From Tanypteryx hageni (taxonomy: Eukaryota; Arthropoda; Insecta; Odonata; Petaluridae): a stretch of 64,000 nucleotides of DNA. Positions 30,997 through 41,311 of this stretch are shown piece by piece. Every line of letters begins with the position of its first letter. Position 1 is the first letter of the stretch. Below the pieces are notes generated by a model. It saw only the letters and a list, made by a program, of their open reading frames with translations, searched no databases and was not told the origin of the DNA. The stretch spans positions 130,487,547 to 130,551,546 of the forward strand of contig CM054116.1 of NCBI GenBank assembly GCA_028673005.1. Reading direction: 5' to 3'. The translations under genes were made by a program, and so were the position numbers.

Positions 30997-33900
30997 ACTA
31001 GTAGTTGGTGCTTGCATACTGCAATCATTTCATATCACCTTGAAAAAATATTAATTTTTCAGACAGACATTACATCATTACAAATATTCTTTTAATTCTA
31101 AAGATTTCACCTCAGCAGCGATTTCCGTTTTTCCCACATGTAAAAATAATAGTTTAAAACAATCCCCAAATGTTGCAATTTTAAAAATTTTACACTATCA
31201 TAATTATGGCGTACTAATGCTACACATTTTAGCCAAATTTTAAAGTTGTAGCACTTCTAGAAGTAAAATAATATTTTTCTAATTGTTTAAATTTAAATAA
31301 TTTTTAACGGCCGCCGCAATTCATATATGGTAAAATTGAAATGTAAATTTGTGCAAATTCACTACCTTGTAAACAATGTGAAAATTTCAGCTTCCTAGCT
31401 CATCCCGTAGTACCTTAACAGTTATCTATTTGTTTAAATTTTAAGAATTTTTAACTGCCAAACAAAATAAAATATCAAAATTTGTATATTCCCTATTTCG
31501 TTTTTTTAAGAATTCTACTTATAAAAAAAATTTCAGCTCCGTAGCACTTTCGAAAATGTCTGAACCCTGAAAATTTGTTTAAACAATTGCAAATTTTTAG
31601 CGGCCGCATTATTGCACTTTTTCATGATTTTCGTTTTTTTCTAGTCGGTTTTGCACAAACTCCTACCTAAGAAAAAACTTTCGAATCTCCAGTTCATCTG
31701 GAAGTGCCTAAACATTAGTATCCTCCTATATGTTATATGTTGTTATATCCTCCTCTGTAAGAGTCGTCGATATATAATTACTAGTAGTTGGTGCTTGCAT
31801 ATTGCAAGCATTTCATCTCAACATAAAAAACATTCATTATTCATCTTTCATCATTACACATATATTTTTAATGCTAAATATTTCACCTCCGCAGCGATTT
31901 TCGTTTTTCCAACATGTAAAAATAATATTTTAAAACAATCCCCAAATGTTGCAATTTTAAAAATTTTACACTTTCTCCATTATGGGGTACTAATGCTACA
32001 CATTTTAGCCAAATTTTTAAGTTGTAGCACTTCTAGAAGTAAAATAATATTTTTCTAATTGTTTAAATTTAAATAATTTTTAACGGCCGCCGCAATACAT
32101 ATGTTGCAAAATTGAAATGTTTATTTGTGCAAATTTACTACTCTGTAAATAATTTTAAAATTTCAGCTTCCTAGCTCATCCCGTAGTACCTAAACAGTTA
32201 TCCATTTGTTTAAACTTTAAGAATTTTTAACTGCCAAAAAAATTAAAATATCAAAATTTGTATAATCACAATTTCGATTTTTTAAGAATTCTACTTATAA
32301 AAAAAATTTCAACTCCGTGGCACATTTGGAAATATATAAACCTTGAAAATTAGTTTAAACAATTGCGAATTTTTAGCGGCCGCATTGTAGAACTTTTTTT
32401 AAGATTTTCGCTTTTTCTAGTCGGTTTTGCACAAAATCCTACCTAAGAAAAAAATTTCGAATCTCCAGCACATCTGGAAGTGCCTAAACAATAGTATCCT
32501 CCTGTTATATATCTATTATATATCGACGACTCTTACAGAGGAGGAGGATATAACATACTAGTAGAAGGTGCTTGCATACTGCAAGAATTTCATTTCACCT
32601 TCAAAAAAAAATTATTTTTCAGAGAGATATTTCATCATGGGAAATATTTCTTTAATTCAAAAGATTTCTCTTAGGGAGCAATTTTCTTTTTTTCCTTATG
32701 GAACAATAAGGAGTAAAACAATTATGTTTTATGAATATTATACGTTTTCCATATTGGGTTAATAATGCCACACATATATGCCAAATTTTAAATTTGTAGC
32801 ACATTTAGAAGTGAAATAACATTTATCTAATTGTTTAAATTTAAATAATTTTTAACGGCCGCAATAAAAATTTTATAGATACAACGAAATGTTTATTCGT
32901 TTAAATAGATTAAATTCTAAATAACTTGAAAATTTCAGTTTTCTAACTTTCCCCGTAGTATCTAAACATTTACCTATTTGTTTAAACTTTAAGAATTTTT
33001 AACTGCCAAAAAAATTAAAATATCAAAATTTGTATAATCCATATTTCGTTTTTTTTACAAATCCTACCTCTAAAAAAAATTTCAGCTCCGCAGCACATTT
33101 GGAAATACATAAACCTTGAAAATTTGTTTAAACAATTGCGAATTTTTAGCGGCCGCATTGTTGCACTTTTTCAAGTTTTTCATTTTTTCTAGTCGGTTTT
33201 GCACAAAATCCTACCTAAGAAAAAAATTTCGAATCTCCAGCACATCTGGAAGTGCGTAAACATTAGTATCCTCCTGTTATATATCTATTATATATCGACG
33301 ACTCTTACAGAGGAGGAGGATATAACATACTAGTCGTTGGTGCTTGCATACTGCAAGCATTTCATATCACCTTAAAAAAACATACATTTTTCAGACAGAC
33401 ATTTCATCATTACAAATATTATTTTAATTCTAAAGATTTCACCTTCGCAGCGATTTTCGTTTTCCCCACATGTAAAAATAATAGTTTAAAACAATCCCCA
33501 AATGTTGCAATTTTAAAAATTTTACACTATCATAATTATGGCGTACTAATGCTACACATTTTAGCCAAATTTTTAAGTTGTAGCACTTCTAGAAGTAAAA
33601 TAATATTTTTCGAATTGCTTAAATTTAAATAATTTTTAACGGCCGCCGCAATTCATATACTGTAAAATTGAAGTATTTATTTGTGCAGATTTACTACTCT
33701 GTAAAAAATTTGAAAATTTCAGCTTCCTAGCTCATTCCGTAGTACCTTAACAGTTATCTATTTGTTTTAACTTTAGGAATTTTTAACTGCCAAACAAATT
33801 AAAATATCAAAATTTGTATAATACCTATTTCGTTTTTTAAGAATTATATTTATTAAAAAATTTCAATTCCGTAGCACATTTGCAAATACATAAACCTTGA

Positions 33901-34051
33901 AAATTTGTTTAAACAATTGCGAATTTTTAGCGGCCGCATTGTTGCACTTTTTCAAGATTTTCGTTTTTTCTAGTCGGTTTTGCACAATATCCTACCTATG
34001 AAAAAACTTTCGAATCTCCAGTTCATCTGAAAGTGCCTAAACATTAACATA
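30997..34051 (+). repeat. Array A: four direct tandem units of a ~775-bp hierarchical repeat
   Basis: Units start with ACTAGTAGTTGGTGCTTGCA (or a close variant) at 30997, 31780, 32557 and 33329, giving spacings of 783, 777 and 772 bases. Each unit has the same internal order: the hairpin GCTTGCATACTGCAAGC, a TTAACGGCCGCCGC block, an AACTGCCAAA block, a TTAGCGGCCGCATTG block, GTCGGTTTTGCACAAA, then CACATCTGGAAGTGCCTAAA. Units 1-3 end in a CTCTTACAGAGGAGG or CCTCCTCTGTAAGAG spacer. Within a unit the motif GTAGCAC..GTTTAAA..TTTTTARCGGCC recurs about every 135-160 bases, so each unit is itself built of diverged sub-repeats. No coding frame is conserved between units. Inverted relatives form array B at 41.3-46.1 kb. 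Confidence 0.9.
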
Positions 34052-34754
34052 TTAATACGGAAAAGTATTATAATGTATTACTTCCAAAATGGCAAATATA
34101 TTTTTTAATTTAAATTGGCATAGTTCTACTAATTCTAATACCACGTTTAAGTAGATTTCACCAAATAATTATATTTCATAAGTACGTACCTATGTATTTT
34201 TTTAAATAAACATTAAATTTATTCCTATTTAAAGAGAATAAACTTGAAATGCAAGCGATTTCCGATAAAAGACGAAAAAAGACTGTATGAATAAAAAACC
34301 TTGATCATCCTTCTTCAAAAATATGCAGATCCGAGGTTTGTATGTCAATTTGACGAATTTATATAAGCAAATGAACGATAGCCGATATTTTTCAGTTTCA
34401 ACTGTTTATATATCCTGTTGATTAGCAATACAATGTTATTGTGTGCCACGTACCGCATAAGCGTTTTATTATAATATATTCTGGCTCAAAGATATATCCT
34501 TGTAACATAGTTGATCAATACTTCATAATTACATAGAATAAAACTGTCACAACTTCTGACCATCATTCAATATTTTGTATTCAAGCGTTTATCATTAGTA
34601 GCATGCATACATTTTACAAATTTTCATGGCTCAGGGGCCAAATTTCAGACAGAAGGTATTCGGTGTGTGTTAATATTGTATTTAGTTAGAATTGTCCAAT
34701 AAAGGTCTTCATTTTTTTAGAATATTTTAAGCAGCCCCTTTACACTTCTTTATA
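34052..34754. other. AT-rich flank of a hAT relic, nothing recognised
   Basis: No gene was recognised. A CAGGGGCCAAATTTCAG string at about 34632 could be the left terminus of the following hAT element, but no partner was found downstream. Confidence 0.35.
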
Positions 34755-36739
34755 ATGGGACGAAAAAGAAAGAAAGTTTCAGATTGGGTAACTGAATATC
34801 CGAACTTAAAAGTTTTCATATGCGACGAAAACAGCAGCGATTATAATGCTGTACTGTGTAAATACTGCTGCGTAAAAGTTTCAGTGGAACCGGACAAGAA
34901 GCCGTACTACAGAATAAAAGAACAACTCGCTTCTGCAAGGCATAGAAAATTACGTGATGAAGCTTCAAACATCGGACCTTCAACTTCACGCCAACGGCCA
35001 ACTCTGATCGAGATGCAAGTAAGACAAAAAGAAAAGGAAGAGAAGCAAGAAGGTGCAATTTATGTCTTTATCCATGCAGTGTGTTATGCTGGTTTCAGTA
35101 TAAAGACGTGATGGTCCGGTGGGTGATTTTGTAAAATATTAATGTCCTGCAACGAAAAATATGCCGATGTATGACACACTATTAAAAAATTATTTCCCTA
35201 AAGTATTTAACAAAGACTTTGATGAAATAAGAGTTTCAATGAAAGATGCCAAAATTAGTTTAATTGTTGATGAAAGTTGCGATATAGTTGGGGGACCGAT
35301 CATGAATATCTTGGTGACATATTACGATGATAGTCGTAAAAAAGGTCACTGTTTTTAGTAGACGTTTCTTTTGTATCAGTCGGTAACAGCGTTACTATTA
35401 TATCGTTGGTAGCTCAATAACTTTGGCTCAGATTATTAAAAGTAAAGTACTCCTTAAGCCAAACAATTAGAATGTTACAACACCCAATGCATTTCGCCCA
35501 CAAGGTGGGCATCTTCAGAGGCAAAACCTGTCTCAACAGTGACTGGGAGTCGACTGCAGTCGACTGCCCCTGAAGATGCTCACCTTGTGGGCGAAATGCA
35601 TCGGGTGTTGTAACCCTCTAATTGTTTGGCTTAAGGAGTACTTTACTTTTAAGCGTTACTATTGCCAAAATTCTAGGACGAGTTATGAAAAAGATTGAAA
35701 CAAAATGGGCCGACGTACAACAGATAGTGCAGCATATATGAAAGCATTGGTATAAAACATTCAGATTATGACAATGGATATGTTCTACATGTCACTGATA
35801 TATCCCACTTAATTCATGTTGCATGACCAAGCCATTAACTGTCAAGCTATGATTCTGGCCAAGAAATTTGTCGTTAAGTTAGGAGCGGTTTTTAAAAATT
35901 CCCCTCAACAGTATGGTAAATTTTTAGCCGCATGTAACAGTTTAGACATACCTGGAGTCAAACCTTCGGTGGTTGTACCTATTCGTTGGGCTAGTTTTTA
36001 CGAAAGTTTGAGAATAACATTACAAATGTGCGATGGCATAAAGAAATTTTTGCTAGATTCAGAGGAACCTGATGGTAGAAAATTTTTTGAACTGCGAGAA
36101 ATTGTTGAGTCTCTTGGTCAGATTGAACTATACACTTTACTATTATACTTAGAAGAGCGACTAACACCAATCATCAATTATCAGAGCAACTTGAAATTAG
36201 CACACCAAGTTTGCATCGAATCAATCACATTGTTAATGTATGCATAAAGGAACAGATGAAACGTAACTGGAAACCTCTATAAACGGGTGTATGAGATTTA
36301 AAGAGTTTTCTAAAGTCCTTTCATCAAAATGGACGGCTACGATAGATAGAAATGTTAACAAAACAATTAAGGATATATGGAATATGGTTTCCGTATTAGA
36401 TCCGTTTTACAAAATGCCAAAAATATTGATGACTATGATCGGCTATGCAGCTTTTGTGAAGCAGATGGCCAATGTAAATCCGAACTTGGAGCCTATTTAC
36501 AAGAGCCCTCACCTGGGAACCAAGACTTGCACATTTTGAAATTTTGAATAGATGCTGGGTCTCGATACCTATTACTAAGCAAGTCAGCTTTAACACTGTT
36601 ATGTATGCCTACATATAGCTGTGATGTGGAACGATCATTTAGCCATTTGCGATATTTACAAACTCCAGAGAGGAAAAGTACAACAGAGGATACCCTCCGT
36701 ATGCAGTTGGTGCTCTATGTAAACAATAAATTGAGGTAG
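34755..36739 (+). pseudogene. Second hAT-superfamily transposase pseudogene (CGGBP1/ZBED-like type)
   Basis: The N-terminal frame (34755-35111) has a C-x2-C zinc-finger half (AVLCKYCCVKV) and a basic helix, KQLASARH-like (KEQLASARHRK). The next frame (35161-35358) has PMYDTLLKNYFPKVF and SLIVDESCDIVGGPIMNILV, the RNase H-like region with its aspartate. After a palindromic insert, fragments VTIAKILGRVMKKIETKW, PVRWAS-like PIRWASFYESL (36.0 kb) and VLDPFYKMPKI follow. The end reads CDVERSFSHLRYLQTPERKS, the hAT C-terminal dimerisation motif. Stops and frame changes occur between blocks. It differs in sequence from the 10-kb hAT, so it is a different subfamily. Confidence 0.85.
35388..35663 (+). 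mobile_element. Palindromic insertion element copy 2 (252 bp) with 12-bp target duplication
   Basis: AGCGTTACTATT stands at 35388-35399 and 35652-35663. The insert (35400-35651) has a head (TTGGTAGCTCAATAACTTTG) like copy 1 at 11080. Long inverted arms follow: AAAGTACTCCTTAAGCCAAA, AACACCCAATGCATTTCGCC and their complements. Each arm holds the block CTGAAGATG..CAC..GTG..GGCGAAATGC (right arm at about 35572-35602), a stem flanked by CTGAAGA and GAAA as in hammerhead cores. Removing the insert restores the hAT frame (VSVGNSVTIAKIL). Interpretation as a non-autonomous Penelope-like element is inference. Confidence 0.78.
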
Positions 36740-37545
36740 TATTTTGTTTTAAAACAGTTGTATTATAATATAATTTTATTAATTTCATGTGATGTAAATT
36801 ACAGTTATAAATAATAGATCAAATTATCAATATTTTAATCTATTTTTCCAATTAAGTATAATTTTTTGATAAAAGATGCCAAATCAATTTCCATTGTATT
36901 ATGTAATACATATTTCTGAGTATACTGGATAGGTGTTTCACTCTATTCAATATTACCAATAGTTTTGTGTAATAATGAGCACATGATTTGGTTCTTAATT
37001 CTATTTATTATCTTGATATGTATTATGTACCCATAATTACCCCCTGAATTCAACTTTGTTTTTAACCCGAAAAAAATATGCCCTACTTATAAAGTATGCA
37101 CTGTTCTGGATTTTATAGTTTTATCATGCTTCATTTACATTTCTAATGTACTTTTTCCCATATATTTCGGCTAATCCGGACACCTCATCTTCCCAATTGG
37201 CTCCGATTGGCGAGGTTTTACTGCATTATTAATATATTATTGTATCATTGGTTTTATAGGCTTATATTGTAGCTAATATTTATGCAGTATATATGACACT
37301 ATGAAGCAGCGTTGCCCAGGCTCTTCGCCACTCGCCACGTGTGGCGAATAAGCAACGGTTCTGTGGCGATTTGATTTCTTTCATCAGGCATCGATACAGA
37401 TTTTTTCTTTATTAAAGTATCCTCGGCATTTTCTAAAAGTAACAATGATCCCTCTAAAGAAAAAACTGAAGGAAATGTGTAGTAAAGATCACAGAACGAC
37501 AAGCTCACTACGCATTTGTCAAAGATACAATAATTCTCACTTAAA
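36740..37545. other. AT-rich DNA with possible transposon termini
   Basis: No gene was recognised. GGCGAGGTTTTACTGCA at about 37212 has the form of a right pogo/Tigger terminus, and CAGCGTTGCCCAGGC at 37307, followed by the near-palindrome TCGCCACGTGTGGCGA, has the form of a hAT terminus. Neither could be paired confidently. Confidence 0.35.
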
Positions 37546-37549
37546 GACT

Positions 37550-39470
37550 GAAGAAATGTTAGAAGAAGATCAATGCGGTTTCAGATAAGGACGAGGAACC
37601 GGATATGAATAATGAGAATCATATCGGAAAGGGCAAAAGTGTAGCCAAGATTGCTATATATACTTCTTCGACTGGCAGAAGGCCTTGGATAAAGTGTAAT
37701 GATAATGTGTAGATTGAAAATACAGGAGACATCAGGAATCTGTACGTGAATCAAGATATAAAGTTAAATTGGTGAAAAAATGATACCAGAGGAGAAAGCA
37801 TCGGGAGGAGTCAGACAGGGTCGTTGCCTATATCCAGTGCTATTTAATATACATACATATATGGAGAAATGTAAATGCAAGAAGCGCTAAGAGGCACAGG
37901 AGATTTAAAGACTGGCGAAAGGATTATAAGAGCAGTAAAATATGCTGATGATAAACTGCTTCTGACAAGAAAAGAAAAGGAACTCTAGAAATTGATAAAT
38001 AGACAGATAATAACAGGAGGATGGAAATAAATATGGAAAAATCCAAGGTTATGCTAATGTTGAAAGAAGACAACTTGAACAATGGTGATTGCAGGAGAGC
38101 CATTACTACAAGACTCAGTCAGACAGACTAATATAAATGTAAATTACTGTAAAAACCTGGGAAGCATCATTACAAGAGACGCAAAATGAACCGTGAAATA
38201 AAAACTAGAATTGTGAACGCAAAATCCGCTCTCATAGTCAATGGTAAAGCAGTTAGATGGTCTTAAAGTCCTCCTCGGTTCCTATAATCAACAGGAGGAG
38301 TTGGAATTTCTGACCTTGGTCAAATTTAGCGTGGTAAACATAGTACGCGAATGGGTTAATATAAGAAGAAAGCAAAATGAACGAAACGCGTAGAAATTAA
38401 TTTCGCTGCTATATATGTGGATTAAAAAAGCATATGATAGAAAATTGAACGACTGATTGAGTTATATGAAGATAATTATTGCGGTTGCTTGAATTGTATC
38501 TAAAGGTCAACCTACCCTGAGGTCAAAACCGAATTAAGCCACCTAAGCGAGCTAATTTTTTTGTGTTCCAAGCATAATGAAGTGGTCCCGGGACATCTAC
38601 ATCGAACAAGTCTCGGGAAAATGGCAGTCTGTGGTGGGAGAGTGTGCATAAGATAAGTGTGGTTGTGTGTGTCATTTTTTATTTTAAAGACATTTAGGAC
38701 ATCATCCCCTAAGCTTGATTGGGGGATTATACAAGTGCCATTTCATGGCAATGTAATGTAATTTAGAAATTTATAATAAAATAAGGCACGTGTATGAGCT
38801 CGCTCGTGTGCGCGCGTGCGTGTGTGAGGGAGAATGAGTGAGTGAGAGTGTGTGCGCGCGTGTGCGTGCGTGTTTGTGAGCGCCGTACGTTTGTCTGCGT
38901 AAGAGGGAGTGCGTGAGCGAGAAAGGGAGATATACAAGATTTTTTTGAGTTAGGCGAGGATTTTTTATTGTTCATTTTATTTACCTTAATAATTTAGCAA
39001 GGCAATACAAGTATACAACATACATATACATTGGAAGAATGAGAAAAAGTTGCAAAATGTAGCGATGAAATAAGGACGAATAGTGAAAGCAAAACGATGA
39101 TATATAAGTAAGAACTTGATAAAATCCTATACGGAGTAAAATCATTGATACCAGGAGAAATTATTTATGAAATACTTTGATTGCTTCAAATAGTGGGCAT
39201 GGATAACAATTTTAAAGATATAATAGACAGGAAGAAAAACGAAGAAATACTACGATGAATAAGAGGAAACGAAAATATGAAAGAGGAAGACGAACTTGGT
39301 CCTATTTTATTTGAGGAGACAGAGTATGATTAAAGATGGGTTAGAAGAAGAAGAAGAGAGAGGAAAAGGTTTCAGATGATAGAGGACTTAACAGGAAAAG
39401 AATGTTATCAAGAAATGAAGAAGATTGCGGAAAGCAGGAGTATGTGGAGAACCAGGTTTAACCATGAATA
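37550..39470 (+). pseudogene. Non-LTR retrotransposon (LINE) reverse transcriptase and C-terminal relic
   Basis: Shifted frames spell successive RT blocks: DQCGFR..GRGT, FFDWQKALDKV, GVRQG then LPISSAI/LFNI, GERIIRAVKYADDKLLLTRK (the YADD catalytic box, about 37915-37975), and CKNLGSIITRDAKMNREIKT with NAKSAL. About 1 kb later (39330-39460) come RRRFQMIEDLTGKECYQEMK and KIAESRSMWRT, the C-terminal end of the same type of ORF2. The stretch between them (38.25-39.2 kb) is not LINE-like and includes a GT-rich microsatellite. Many stops; inactive. A second copy of the C-terminal piece is at 41080-41270. Confidence 0.75.
38790..38935. repeat. GT/GC-rich simple repeat
   Basis: Imperfect GTGTGCGCGCGTGCGTGTGTG and GAGTGAGTGAGAG runs occur here, the complement-type composition of the repeat at 30716-30768. 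Minus-strand open frames rich in His/Thr/Arg over it are artefacts. Confidence 0.85.
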
Positions 39471-40380
39471 GTCACGGACCTGTATACGGAAACTATCCAT
39501 GATGATTATTTTGGGTTTGACTACGCATCTGAAAAGTTTCTGTCAACATTTAAGAGATCGGCAAAAGGTTGACGGAGTTTCTCACTGAAAGTTTAAATTT
39601 GTAATTATAATTTCTATTATGATGTTTATTTTTCCAGTATATTAATGCTACTACTTCTCCTTTTTTCGTTTAAATAATATATATAAATAATGGTTGATAC
39701 TAAATATAATCTGAAACTTATTTAAAATATTAAGCATTTTTCTTATTAATATTTTACGATTATGGCGATCCTTTCGCCAAAGATGTGGCCAACCTCGGGA
39801 TTCTGTTGGAAAAAGCATAAATGGCGAGTAATTGTCATGTGATATCATCTATAGTTTAGAACTATAAATGGTATTTTCCTTTGATTTATAATGACGCTAT
39901 TGACAACATTTTCAGAATTTAAATGTTGTTTACAGGTTGTATTCATCATTTACTACAATGACCAAAATTGGAGGAGATGGTTAACATTTAGATCATTACT
40001 ATCAACAAAAACACAGGGCACCAATAGTTTGTATGTTTTATGTTATTCAAAATATTCATGTTCTTAATTGCATAAAAGGATTAGAAACAATTTCCATCAC
40101 TTACCCAAATAATTTCTTCAAACTTACTGGGGGAATCTTCTAAGATGTTAAAATTGCGTGTTGCACTATTGTATTGTTGTGACGTAAATAAATTGTTTAT
40201 ATTTAAGTAAGTGTTAGCTACGAAAACTTTTAACAATGATGAAATTTAGTAAGGAGCAATGCACACGATGACTAATTATTTAAGGAAACAGGCAAATATT
40301 AAACAAGCCAGTTTAGTTAGTTATTCGAAACGATTGCTTTGCTTTGGAAAAGGTGCTTACTTGATATTTGTAACTTCTGG
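39471..40380. other. AT-rich DNA, nothing recognised
   Basis: No gene, and no paired repeat apart from an isolated GCGATCCTTTCGCCAAAG patch near 39766. Confidence 0.35.
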
Positions 40381-40386
40381 TTTTTA

Positions 40387-40902
40387 TGCGTTTTTTGCAC
40401 GAAGTGAACGCATATAGGGAAGGTCGATTCCATCCGTCCGCATGTTAAAACTCGGGAACCGCTGAACATATTTTAATGAAATTTGGTATTTAAGAGAAAG
40501 TTGGTCGACTGATTCCAATTTTGGTTAAAATCGAACAAAAACTACGACTCCTTTACACGAAGACCTACAATGCTCCTTTGTTTCAACTCGGTTACCGCAG
40601 GACGCATTTTGTATTGGGGAGTTTTAGTAAAATTGGTCGACCAATTCTAATTATGATTAAAATCGGACAAAAATTACGACCACTTTACATGAAGACCTAC
40701 ATGTAGTTTACAATGTTCTTTTGTTTCAAATCGGGAACCGCCGAAGCTATTTTTGGTGAAATTTTTCTTTGCCGTGAAGTCCTAAATGCCAAAATTCGTG
40801 ACATTTCGTCCAGAAGTCCCCGAATAAACATGCAGACGGACGGAGGAGACCTTCCCATAAGGCGTTTCGCGACTTTCACTTCGCTGGTAAAGAACGCTTA
40901 AT
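40387..40902. mobile_element. Foldback element with CCGTCCGCATG / CATGCAGACGG arms
   Basis: The left arm (about 40397-40447: CGAAGTGAACGCATATAGGG, AAGGTC, CCATCCGTCCGCATGTT) and right arm (about 40829-40885: AACATGCAGACGGACGG, GACCTTCCCATAAGGCG, TTTCACTTCG) are inverted. Inside are two direct ~140-bp units sharing GTTTCAA..CGG.TACCGC and AATTGGTCGACCAATTC/AGTTGGTCGACTGATTC and ACGAAGACCTACA. A related left end occurs at 53450-53560. No coding sequence. Confidence 0.65.
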
Positions 40903-41039
40903 AAAAATATAATATTTATGAAGTTCGTGATATGATATGGATGCTTAGGCAAAATGTTAAATAAAATGCTTGGGATGCTTCGACGTTTTAACATTGATAC
41001 TAATGTTGAAAATAAAATGACGGAATGATTACACATTGA

Positions 41040-41280
41040 GAAAGTATTTAGAGGAATAGGAGAAAAGATATAGGCACAAATGATTAAAAAGAGAAAGGAG
41101 AACTGGATTTGGAATGCCTTGAGGAGAGGATCAACAATTAAAGTTGCGATTGAAGGAGAAGTTGAAGTCAAATAAGCGAGGAAAAGGTTTCAAATGATAT
41201 ACGACTTAAAATTGAAAGAGAATAACCAAGAATTGAAGTAGATTGCGAATAAGTGGAGAATTTGAAGAATCCGGATCAAG
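41040..41280 (+). pseudogene. LINE C-terminal fragment, paralog of 39330-39470
   Basis: A frame reading EVEVK, stop, ARKRFQMIYDLKLKENNQELK, stop, IANKWRI matches RRRFQMIEDLTGKECYQEMKKIAES at 39.4 kb residue by residue. This is another 5'-truncated copy of the same LINE family. Confidence 0.6.
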
Positions 41281-41311
41281 GATTTATTTTTGGACGTATG
41301 ATGGTAATATA

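Noticed and set aside
31651..32058. 135-residue plus-strand open frame in array A
   Set aside because: The frame is not conserved in the other units of the array; related short frames at 41829 and 44717 (-) are the same repeat with different stops.
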